Shown here: positions 37,500 to 49,616 of the stretch, piece after piece
Layout of the letters: the number at the start of each line of letters is the position of its first letter
Numbering within the stretch: the stretch's first letter is position 1
Made by a program: the position numbers and the translations under genes
Assembly (NCBI GenBank): GCA_030533445.1
Contig: CM060076.1
Location: 24,042,603 to 24,106,602, forward strand
DNA from: Cyprinodon diabolis
Lineage: Eukaryota; Chordata; Actinopteri; Cyprinodontiformes; Cyprinodontidae
Length of the DNA: 64,000 bases
Direction: 5' to 3'
Notes under the pieces: generated by a model
The model's database searches: none
The model's input: only the letters and a program-made list of their open reading frames with translations
What the model was told of the DNA's origin: nothing

Positions 37500-38830
37500 C
37501 AGGACCTTGCAAAAAAATATTCAGCCTTTAACGCCCCCATTTTTTGTATTAGGATTATATGAGTTTTCATTCATATCTTTACATAAAATCATGTGCAGCT
37601 TAAGGTGAGTATTAATACAGTTGGGAAAACTTTATAAGTTAGGAGAAGAGCTGTTTTCTACTCTTTAAATCCTGATAAAAGAGAAAAAATACAAGAAATA
37701 CAACAATTGTTGAGAAGATTAAAGCTGAAAAAAGTTTTTCAAACATCTCACTGAGCACTGTTCAGTCCATCATCTTAAAGGTATAGTGGAGGAAGTTCTT
37801 TTTCTGGGTGGATAATCAAAATAAGTGGTCCTCCTAATTGTCAATCACTCTGGTGATATGTTTACATAAGGCTGTCCTAACTGCTCGTACCCATTTTCAC
37901 TTACCGGTGGTTAGTCTAACATAGTGGAAAAATTGCAAATCTTCATTTGGAAAGTAAGCTTGTATGAGCGATGCAAACAGCAACTTTTAAACAGAGCATT
38001 CACGAGGAGAAATGGGCTTGTGCACGCTCTCGCATGCAAATAATAGACGTTCCCTCTCCTGAGCAGGTACAGGGTTGTATATGTGCAATTGTTTAAAAAT
38101 TGGAGAGGGGGGGGGTCCTTTCAAAAGTTTGCAAAAATCTTCCTTTATACCTTTAAGATGGGACATATATTTTGTGAGGGCCATCCAACTAAACAGAGAG
38201 CATTAACCTAAGAAGCAGTGAAGAAGGCGGTGACTCTGGAGGAGCTTCAGAGATCAGGAAGGACAATCTATTAAAACAACACCTATTGGTATCCATCAAG
38301 AAATCTGCCCTTAAAGAAGAGTGACAGGTATAATGACACTGTAGATAGAAAGTAACAAAAAAAAACTGCTTAATTTTGACAATAGCCATGAAGCTGACGC
38401 TGCAAACATGTCAAACAACGAGCTCTAAGTCAGAGGGAAACCAAAACAAAAGCTTCTGTCACATATATACATTACATGTGTCAAAATACTGACAGTGCGC
38501 ATCGCCCCATAAACACCGTCACCATGATGAAACGAGGTGGGATGGAACAATGCTTTTCTTCAGCATGGCCAGGGAAGCTGACAGTTAATTGGAAGATGGA
38601 CGGCACAAAATAAACAACTGAATAAAAACCAGCTAGAGGCTGCATAAGACTAACCAAAAAGTGAAGTATTTACCCAAACTTTTGAGTATGGGCATTGAAT
38701 ACATATGCACTGCACACCTTTTAAGGGTTTTGCAACAATTTCTGCTAAAAAAAAGCTTGAAGTGACATTTAATCTATAAAAAATATTATTTGTCTGTAAT
38801 TTTAAAATGAGCATAAAGGTTTAAGGGGGA
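37500..38830 (+). mobile_element. Decayed, internally deleted Tc1-like transposon
   Basis: Recognisable phrases occur in the order expected for an abundant fish Tc1-like family: GACCTTGCAAAAAAATATTC at 37502, CACTGTTCAGTCCATCATC at 37756, a GTGACTCTGGAGGAGCTTCA segment at 38230, AATGCTTTTCTTCAGCATGG at 38549, and an end piece ATATGCACTGCACACCTTTT at 38703. The catalytic centre is missing. A MITE has inserted at 37778-38157. The element cannot make a transposase. Confidence 0.6.
37778..38157. mobile_element. MITE with AGGTATAGTGGAGGA ends, copy 1
   Basis: Left end CTTAAAGGTATAGTGGAGGA and right end TTCCTTTATACCTTTAAG are inverted copies. TTAA at both borders may be the target duplication. The interior includes AATAAGTGGTCCTCCTAATT, shared with the copy at 39691-40388. 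It is nested inside a Tc1-like relic. Confidence 0.7.
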
Positions 38831-38884
38831 TCAGCCATCTTTTCCATGACACTGTGTATTGTAAGAATAAGTCGCTGGTTCCAA

Positions 38885-41800
38885 TTATGCTTCTATGTGG
38901 GCTGAGGCCTTGTCTTTTAACAGGTCCAGACACAGGTGACAGCTCCAGCTCCCTGTAAGACACAATAACAAATCATTTCCTTTTCTCCTTTCCATGTAAA
39001 GACTGAAGCGTCTCCCATGCATAAAGCATGACTTACAGTTTATACATCCTCCCATTAAAGAAAATTATAAATGCACACCAGTAATTCCAATAACGGAAAA
39101 CAAAAAACAAGAAATAAATCAATAAAATGTTTAATTACTAAATTATAATTTAGTAAAATAAAATACATCTATTTAGAATTTTTATTTTAAGAAAGATACC
39201 AAACAAACAGTGAACAGTGAACCAAGTAACCTGTTAACTGCCATTTAAACGTTTAAGCACAGCTGTATATAGTTTGAGTCCTCTAATGTCTTCAGTTAAA
39301 AACCTTTAAAAGCAGTTCTCACCTTCAGGAGGCTGAGTCATGGGAGGTTTCAAGCAGTACATGTGATATCCTCGATCACAGTCATCACAGAACAGCAACT
39401 GGTCCTATATGAAACACAAACACTCAATATCATTAATGGAAAGGCGTTTTCGGTCAGAGGTTCGACAGCAAAAGCTTTTGCTTGATGATACGCACGTCAT
39501 TCTCAGAGGTACCACACAGGCTGCAGGACTTGCACTCGATGCACTGCCACTGATACGTCCTCACCGCCTGCATCATGTTTTCTGTGAACTGCAAACATGT
39601 GGGGTGGCCTTCGGAGGGGCAGCATGGTAAGAAGAAGGAACAAACACACAGAAGCTTGGATTGACATTTTTTAATAAGAAGTTTCTTTCTGAAATGTATA
39701 GTGGAGGATGTTGTTTTTCCTGGTGGATCATCTAAATAAGTGGTCCGCCTAATTGTCAATCATTCTGGTGATATGTTCCTAGTTAGCTATCTTTTTCTGC
39801 TCATCTACACTTTCAGCTGAATATCTGTGGTGAGATACGGTTTCAGACAGTCGTTGAAGCATAATTTACTCACCGCAGTGCTTTGAAAATCGCCGAGGGT
39901 CGCAACAGAAAAAGTGTGTACGAAGTGTATGAGAAGAAAAGAAAGGCCTCAGAAGAGGCAGATATATATCCCATAATGCTTTGCGCGGAGAGCTCCCCAC
40001 GCAAAGCCTTATGTTATTTGCTGTCACAGCCTATGTCGCCATAGGCTGTCCCTACCCTACAATGGTGACTAATAACAAAGATGGCAAGGGACAGATGAGG
40101 AGGATTTACGTGACCAACGGGAAGCAAAAAGTAGTGATCATCTTTCCACTATAAATAGTTCACTATAAAGTCCACTATATAGACCCTGCTCTATATAGTG
40201 ATTGAGGGATTGAGGGGTTAGAGCAGCCGTTCAGGCACAGTAACAGAGCGTGCACGAGGCTCTCGCACACGCTTAACACGCATTTTGTCTCGGGAGTGGG
40301 TACAGGTTTGTCCGTATGCCTTTTTTTTTAAGTGGAGGGGGCGGGTGTTTTCAAAAATTCAAGAAAATCCTCCACTATACCTTTAAGTAACACAAATACT
40401 CTAGTTTATTGATTGATTTACAAACATCTCTTTTGACCTGTGTAAACATGCTATTGCACTTATCAAATGGATTTATAGAATATCTTATTTAATACAAAGA
40501 ATAAATCCTTAAAACCATCATCTGTACCCCTTTATCAAGATCCAATACATCACAGAATACAGTGCCTTAAAAAGGTATAAAATAAAAGTACTTCTGTTTC
40601 TGTTAATTGAGATATGTGACAGACCAAACAAAGGTTGAATACTTACACTACAGATAACCCAGAAAAATAAGCCCTACTGTAAAACATGTTAGAGGCAGCA
40701 TAGTGAAAATAACAATAACTGGAAATCTAAATTATGTCATCTAGCAGAAAATTCCTTAAGAAATATACCCTACCATCAGCGTTCATGTCTAAATAACTTA
40801 ACATAAGTAAGTGAGAGGTTTAGAGCAGCCTAATCAAAGTTATGACTTAAATGTGAGTGAGATGCTGTGCGTTGACCATCATCAGGCTGTAATTACAAAA
40901 ATACAGCAAACTTTAAACAAGACAAGTGAGACGAAATGAATCTACATCAATGTAAATCCTTGTGTACCTCCGCCTTAATAAAAAGAATAATTGGAAAACA
41001 CCATTTTGTATTTTCTTTGGTTATCTTTCTCTGATACTACACTTTCTATGGCAAACAGCAACATTTTTTGGAGACAAAAAAGAAAAAAACTAAAAAATTT
41101 CTGAGGAGGAAACTGAATTAGGAAAACACTACTTTAAAGTTTTTTTAATTGTTCTCCCAGTTGGGGGCTTGCTTTTTAAAAAAAAATGATAAATCTGTTG
41201 CGTTGTTCCCTGGAGCAAAATAATCGTTGCTGCAGACTCACCAGAACGCCCACAGTCGGAGCAGGACACCAACTCCTCTGCCTGTCCTGTCTTCCTGTTA
41301 GCATCCTGGTCTCCCAAGCAAAAGTCACAGTAGTCGTTGGGAATGATGGTGCCATCAGAGCCCTTTTGAGCTGTTGGTAGGAACAGGAAAACATTAGAAG
41401 AGCAATATATTGATAAAGACACTCCATCCTTGCTTCCATAAAACGCATGTCTAATTTAAGCTTCTGGAGAATGTAGAAGCCTTGGAATGACCTCCGTAGT
41501 ATGCAACTTACGTTTGTGATTATCTGGGTTACGAGGTGAAGGCGGGGCCATTTCTGCATCCTTTTCCTCTTCACCTTCCTCATCGGCCAGGTGAGTGTGG
41601 GTGTAGTGGTAGCTCAGACCCGGCCGGTTCTTGTAGCGCTTCCCACAGACTGGAAATGAAACATGAGATCTCTGTTAGCAATTTCCCATCAGAAGCTGGG
41701 CAAGCCTTTCTCAGCTGAATGAATGTATACAAAAAAAACATTGCAGCACAAAAAAATCAATGTGAAACCTTATCATTAAAAGTTATATTTAGACATTGAG

Positions 41801-44800
41801 GTAGATTTATCCTAATGAATTAGGAGTTTTTTAGCTGAAAATAATTTAGATAATGTTTTGTCACCACATACTTATTATTTTTTTTAACTTTATCATCCAT
41901 CAGGTCCTTTAGATCAGTTTTCAGAAAATGTTAGTGTTAAATACTGAAAAGGTCATCACAGTCAGGGATTTTAACATTCATGCTGACATTGAAGATGATA
42001 GCTTAAATGCAGCCTTTAATGCTATCTTAGACTTAAAAAACATGGAATTCATAAATGACGTATTCAAAATAAATAAATATGTCAATTCTTTGGCTTTTCA
42101 ATAAAAAAAAAATGCCATCACTTTTTAAAGGCATCCTCACACTTATGCATGTATTTCAGAGATATCCTGTCCATTTAAAGGAGGGTTGCAAAATACCTTG
42201 TTTTGCCATGGATTAAAATGAACCTCTTATCTTCCCAGACATATATCCCTATGAATGTTACTGATTCTTTTTTTTGTTTTGTTTTAAGGATTAATTTACT
42301 TTACTGCTTTAATTGGACCTTAGCTCTCCCACAGAACAGATCAGATTATCCCCTAAGTCTTTCTTTGCCAGTAGGCAAAGTCAGGTGGTAGAGGTCCTGC
42401 TTAGTCTTTGTTACATTTCGTTTTATTCCTGTTTGTATATTGGTTTCCTTGTTCAAATAAAACTAATGTGATAAATTTGAAATTTCCACTTTGAATGAGC
42501 TGTTTGTGCTTACTTTTGACCTGTTGAAAGTTGCGTATCATAATACATCTATCTACATAGATAGATGTGGTGAACTAGATGTGGTGAACTCAAGCAAATG
42601 ATTAAGATAGTAGTATGAAGCATTTTCATAACAAAAAATATGAAATCAAGTCCTAAATTAGTACAATGATCCTGAAGATAATTCATGCAGCTCTTTGGTG
42701 TGGAGTTTATGGTCAACTCAGTGATAAGAAGCCAGGCAGATCCTGTAGCTCTGAAAAACCATGAACCATCAGAGTTACAACATCCTGCTTCACAGGATGG
42801 CAATTGTGTTGCAGCCAGTTCTGTTTAAACATTAGTTTGGCCGAAAAAATAAATAAATATTGGTGTTAAACCACAGATTAAGTTTCATTACATCCATACA
42901 GAAGTAAATAACTGTTTCAGGTGGTAACAGTTCCTCAACAGATATCAGCTGCTTCCCAGAATCCCCCAAAGCATGCATCTGTCAGTGAACTCATACCAGA
43001 ACTTGCAACAGCAACGGAAGCTCATAGCAAAGCATAGTGTTGTAGTCAGTGCCCCACCAACAAAGACCAAGGAGTACCAACACCATATAAGGCCTATAAA
43101 GGTCTTGGACTTGTTTTAGTATTCGTTGGTGTTGGTTGGTGTGGTCTCGATTGCAACACTGGCAAAGAGTTAGTTTCATGCAGCGTTGGCACTGAATTCA
43201 CCAGGGAAAGCCCAAGCATACAGCCTCAAAAGCTTCCTCTCAGTCGTTCTTGCTCAGTTAGCAAAAGAGCTGACCAATGAATTAGCTCATTGAGCTGTGA
43301 GTAAGAAAAGTTCAAATTCAGATACCTTCAGTCTTTTTTGAGTTATGCTTTTGTTTGTACCTATCTGGAACAGAGGAGACACAGAAGCAAACCATGATGG
43401 AAAGACAGAATGAGACATAAAATGGAAATGAGACCGATTTGCATGAGGTTCAGTCTGCAAACAACCCAACTCTGGAGACATTTCTTCCAGGTACAAAAGT
43501 GGCATGCTGGTCAATTCTGCATAAACATCAGGGTCCCTTTACATGCTTCTTTTAGGAACAGACAGAGGGATACAATTAAGAGAATTGAGAAAGCTACATC
43601 TGTTTTTCATCAACATGATTTTTTTTTACCTAAATAACTGAACATTTTAGTTAAGTGCAATGGGATAAGCAGAGTAATAACAGCAGGAGGATGGGGTAAA
43701 TGATAAATCAGTAAACATGCTTTGTGTCTCCTTACTGTCACAGATGTAAGGCTTGTCCTGGTCTTCAGCATTGACAGATTCAGTCCTTCTGCGTGTTGAT
43801 CCTCGGCTCTGCAGTAAAACACCAAACACTGATCACACGTGACACTATGAGGATTACTGCTTAAATTATAAATTTAATCAGTATAGTTCATGCTATTATT
43901 TACATTTCTAAAACTAAGTATTAGGTTCCCTTGAGTGAATCAATTTACAAAAAGTATTTCTAAGCATTTATTTAAAAAGAAGAAAATGAAATTGGCAGTA
44001 CATATACATAATGTTTTGCATCTTAACCACACATATTTGCGGCAGGATATTCGACCTCTCTTTTTTAGAAATGCCAAAATTCATTCATATCGGTTGATTT
44101 CCTGACATAAGTGTGGCTTCTGAGATCAGCCAATTCCAAAAACTTAATGTTAGCTCCCTTTATGTAGTCCAAAATCAGCCTTGATGTGTCTTGGAAAATA
44201 AAACTGCTTAAATCTCTTAAGAACAACCTGTGAACCATGAAGAATTTAAGTCTATTACAAACTAGAAGAAGCTGAAGCACCGGTTTCTCAGTAGACAGTG
44301 GCACAAAATTAAAAACATGTATTGAGAAGGTGCAGACTACAACAGAAGCACCTACTCCATTAGTGACGGTGTTGATGTTTTCAGAATATCATGTAGGGAT
44401 ATGTGAACATCACGAGTCAAAGCTTTAAAAAAAAAAAAACATAGTGACTGTAAAGCATGACGGTGGCAGCAACCTTGTGAGGGTATTTGTAGTTGTCAGT
44501 GGTGCTGGGGAAATTCTGCATCTAATCATCTTAATAACTGAAGACAGTTGGATTTTTCAAAAGAGTAATGACTGTAAAATGTATAACTAGTTTTGGGATG
44601 GGTAAAGCAGACATGGTTGTGGTACTAAAACAAGTCTGACCTACCCCCATTAGAAAATACATGGACTCTGGCTACTAGCAGTTTTGCGCCGATGCCATTT
44701 TTTGGCCCTATACCGATACCCAATACCTTGCTGTGGAGTATTGGCCGATACCATCAGTTTGAAATTGATGTGTGTGTGTATATATGAAGAACTGCATACT

Positions 44801-47800
44801 ACTTGGATGTAAAATAATTGCCATCAAGGCTTTGTCAAGCTGCTGCCTACCTTTGTGAAGCAGGATAAAGACTAATACAAAATGAATCCAGTAGAACTTG
44901 TTATTGCCTACCTGGAATGGGTGACAATAGTTGAATAAACTTTTGGCTCTCAAAATGGTATTGGTGCTCTATTTGTTGGTACTCACCGATACCACCATTT
45001 TAGTGCATTATTGGGTATCTGGTATCGGGGCCCAGCCCGATACTGGCATCGGTATTGGTGCAACACTAGTTACTAGATTAGTTTTCTGCAAAGAAAACCA
45101 ATCAGTTTGAATCCACTCCACCAACTCTGGTAAGGTGAGTGCTCAGATGTCCAGCCCAAATAAAGTCAGGTACCTCATTTATGATTTTATAAAAGCTTGT
45201 GGTTTCTTTTCTCTTAACTAATGGATATTGAACCAATGGAACTATTAAGTAATTTTTTCCCCTTTGGTTCTGTCACCCACTTTGCCTCTATTCCTGTTCT
45301 TTTTCTTCGGCGCATCAACTTCCAGCTCCTCATCTTCATGCAAGCTATCTCCATTTTCCTCTGCCTCCAGGACTCTCTAGATAAAGCAAACACACATGGA
45401 TAGGGTCTGAGGCAAGGTCTTTTTTTTTTTTATATGTAGCACATTTCAGTAGTAAGACAATGCAAACTTCTAAGTAAACTACTATCCAATAAGCATCTAT
45501 TAACTGCAAAAACAACAACGGTTAGAATGAAAGCCATCCAGCTACTTTGGAATGCTAGGTTTTACCAAAACATACCTGTATTTCCAGCAGCGTCTCTTCA
45601 TCTTTACTGAGGCTGTTTTTTTTCTCCAAAAGGTTGTCCCCCCTCAGGAGGGCCTCCAAGGCGGTGGCCTCCCCCGGCGGCCCCTCACGTTTGGGGGCAA
45701 GATCTGCTTCTGTAGAGGAACATGAAAAAATCTGGCTTCAGTATGTAGTTTCCGAATGTAAATATGTAACGTGTAACAAAACCATGTTTTGTAGCAGTTT
45801 GTTTTTCATGATCGTTAAACCCCTGAATGCCATCTTTGAACAACTCACCTTACTTCTTTTTAAAAATTTGAAAGCAGAGAGAAACTATGATGAAAGCAGG
45901 GATGTATGTTTAAAGTTTCAAAGTCAGCCCTTGTGTTCAGAACTAAACATCCCCCAACCCCCCAAAGCTTTAGCCTTTTTGTATCAGATGACTTTAGAGA
46001 GAAGAACTTTAAAGACATTTTCTTCTACACTTTTATTTTCTTTTTACCTGTGGGAAATTACAACAAATACCTCCAGTTCACAGCTGTGTTTTTCTTTACC
46101 TTCACACATTAACCTTTTGGTTATAGTGTCAGCAGGGAAAGTCATGCAAAAAGCCTTTTAAGGCAGAATGCATCAACGTATGGGTATCTTTTCTAATATT
46201 GCTCATCATATCATTGTTGTGTTTATGCCACTGGAACTGGAAGGATCACAAAGAGTGACATATCTGTCTATACCTTGTGTTTTGGTTTTTCCCAAATGCA
46301 TGGAATTAGAAATGAAGTGATGACCATACGTTTTCCTTTTTCCACAAATCATTCAATGTAACCCTAACTAAATTGTTTAATACTTAAACTCTGATTAATA
46401 ATTCAATCAAGACCTTTCATTTATATTACTCACTTCATCTGTTTTATTTGACACCTTTTAACCTTCAGTAACATGATGGTAAATCATTGAGTAACACATT
46501 GTTTTCCAGTATACCGGTAAATAAAGATATCTTCACAGTTCCAACTTTACAAGGAATCCATTGTTCGTAAATATATCCTGATGTGCTGTCTTCACACTGA
46601 GACAGCTGTTGCTGCTAATATTCCATTCAAATGTGTGTTTTACTTAAAGTGAGCAAGCAGATGTTTACTCTTCCTTTTTTTTCACCCTCTCCTCTATTGC
46701 TTTTCTTATTTTATAAAGCCTATTTTCAATTTCTGTGGGAAGGACAGGATTTTTAACTCCCTCCTGCAGCCCCGGCTGTCACGTCACTCTATATATACAT
46801 CAGCTGAATCTGCCCAGTGTAGGTATGAGCTAAAACATGCTGCAGGGGATCAGGGAGCTGCTCTAGTCTACAGCAAACAGGTAAATATGAAAACTATAAT
46901 AAGAGCAGTGACATCAAAAAATCTAATTTTGTTTCCAACCAAGACTTAACAGCCAGTTTGGGCTGTTATTTGGAGATATTTTTTTTGGAAAGATTAGTGA
47001 AGTTGGTCATGGGCTCTGATTAATGAAGCAATATTTATTGAAAAAAACAAAACAAAACACTAAACTATTAACTTTCTACCATCTTTCAGGTCGGGATGAT
47101 CTGTTTTTGCAGATCAGGATCTCATTCATTCCTCTAAATATAGAACTGCCTGCCTAATATCTGTCTATCAGCCAAACCCTGATATCTGGTCTTCAACAAG
47201 AAATTGATCCTTAACACAAAAGAAAAACTAGAAACACAATAGTTTAAAAAAAGAGCAGTCAATACCCAACCTGACTGAAATATACGACGGAGTATTAGGG
47301 CCACACATGAATAGAAAAAATATTTTTGCCATGACGAGATTAAACTCGACATGTCGACTTTAAAGTCGACATGTCGACATTAAACTCAACATTTCGAGAA
47401 TAAAGTTGAAATGTCATGTTGAGTTTAATCTCGACGTGTCGACTTTAAACTCGCCCTGTCGACTTTAAACTCGCCATTTCGAGAATAAAGTTGAAATGTC
47501 ATGTTGAGTTTAATCTCGACGTGTCGACAATAAAGTTGAAATTAGTTCATGAGAGCCAACCGCTGCACAGGATACATGCACAGAATCCAGAATCAGACAT
47601 GCATTGTGTAGATGATTTGGTCAAATTGTACTTTCTGTGATGATTATACAGTCATACAGTTGCAGCACGTCAAAGACTACCTTCACTTTTAAAACGCAGA
47701 CTGCAGCTGTGGAGCGCGGTTGCTCTTTTCTCCAAACTTTGGAATGGCGAGATTAAAGTCGCCACGATATATCAACTTTATTCTCGAAATGGCGAGTTTA

Positions 47801-49580
47801 AAGTCGACACGTCGAGATTAAACTCAACAAGACATTTCAACTTTATTCTCGAAATGTTTAATCTCGTCATGGCAAAAATATTTTTTCTCTTCATATTTGG
47901 CCCTAATACTCCGTCGTAGAAATATCTAGGAGCTTAAGAAATGTGCGGAAACAAATGTCTGGAAACCTTAAATTCCTCCTCAATTATCCGAGGAAGAAAA
48001 TAACTACTTCAAGCTACTGCTGCTAAAAATAGTTCTAAACTGTATAAAATGTTGGACAGTCCTTTGTTTCCTCTTGACTGTTGGCATTAAATAGAAAATG
48101 TATATCTCCTCTCACTGTTTAAATTCAACATTGAAGGAGTTACCCACAAACCATGAGCTATGTGTCATTCTTTTTCTTATTTGCACAGGATGTTGTGTGT
48201 TCGATTTTATTATAAACTTACTTTCCTTATGTTTGATTCATTAAACTTTAGCACAAATGTATGTTTTCTTTCTTAATCTCGCTCTGCCTCAGAGGGGATT
48301 CTGAGTCTGTATCCGTTTTATCTGAAATCTCTTTTCATAAAGAGATGGTGATCTTACAAACAAACAAAAACACTTCATATTTATTTTGTTGGTTTGCTGT
48401 TAACCATTTGTAAAATGTGGTTTAGGGCAATTTTTTCCATTATTATCAAATCAAATGGTTCAACTTTTCTGGAATCTGTTGCTGTTATCAGTGGGGGATC
48501 TTAAACTAACTGAGCAGTTGGCAACCTTTTAGTGTCCTGAATGAAATGCTTTGCATGGGTGTGTAGCCTACATCACAGCCTTTATTCCATTTAGGTCTCC
48601 TTCCAAACTGTATTTAAAGTTGCATTTGCTCTAAGGCCAGCTATGAATGTCTCATGCTTCCTGTGTGTGGCAGATGCAAATGTTTTGGTATAAGGAAGGC
48701 TGTAGTCTTTATAAATGACGCCCGGAGGGCTAAAGACTGTCCGGAATCAGCACAGGAGTCCCATCCTGTCCAGGATAGTAGATTACTGTTCACTTCATGA
48801 AAAGGAGCTGATTTCATCTTTCATTTTAAAGTAAATGTTTTGATCTGCATCATATGTCACAGCATTTTGGGATGCAGTGTTACAACAAATGCAGTCTAGC
48901 TCATTTTCTTTAGTCGTATGCTTCAGAAAGAAAATTGGTTCCAGACTTCTTCACAAAAGTTCTGCTCTGGTGTCCAAAACACAAAGCAAATGAGGTACAA
49001 GAATGAGAACTGATATTATTTCAAAGCTGATCCTCTGTGTACCTATTCGAACACACAAGCCTTTGTTCAGGAGACATTAAAAAAAAGCATTTGAGAAAGC
49101 CCTGCAGGAAAGAATTCAAATTCTTCTGCTGTCTTATCATATATATTCTAAACAATCCCTTCACCTTTTTGGTATTACAGTTCAGTTCAGTTGCAGCTCT
49201 GGGGAGTTTTTTTTTTTTTTACCATGTTTTTACACAAAGAAGGACTCAATTTCCTCTGCATAAAGAAAACTCATTCTTTGCAGAACGCTTTGGAGTATTA
49301 CATTGCATCTGGAAGACACAGAAGGGGGAACAATAGTGGTAAAGAGAAGAAACAAAGAATCCCCTCTATTCCTCCTCTTATCGGGTTCCTTGGTATTCCA
49401 CTTTCAAATCCCCCATAAGACAAAATGCATGGTGCAGGCAGGGATGAGAGCTAACAAAATGAAACACATACTGCCTTCTCAAAAGGCTAAGCTGTATTTT
49501 AATGCCTCATGGACAAATGATTATAGAGGCCCAGTTAGGGTGCTCCTGAGCTGCAGTGGGGGAGCAGAAGTCATATGTAC

Positions 49581-49616
<36 letters not shown>

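Larger units (their letters stand above)
35324..38884 (-). other. dpf3: dpf3 3'UTR region with possible polyadenylation signals
   Basis: Downstream of the dpf3 stop on the minus strand, an early ATTAAA lies at about 38767-38772 and a strong AATAAA at 35324-35329. Either a short (about 0.1-kb) or long (about 3.5-kb) 3'UTR is possible. The interval contains a decayed Tc1-like element and a MITE, which favours use of the proximal signal. Stretches 35330-37490 have no other recognised feature. Confidence 0.4.

Noticed and set aside
45634..46161. Plus-strand open frame of 175 codons
   Set aside because: Its start overlaps a dpf3 exon on the opposite strand that is fixed by splice sites and homology. 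The rest has no domain.
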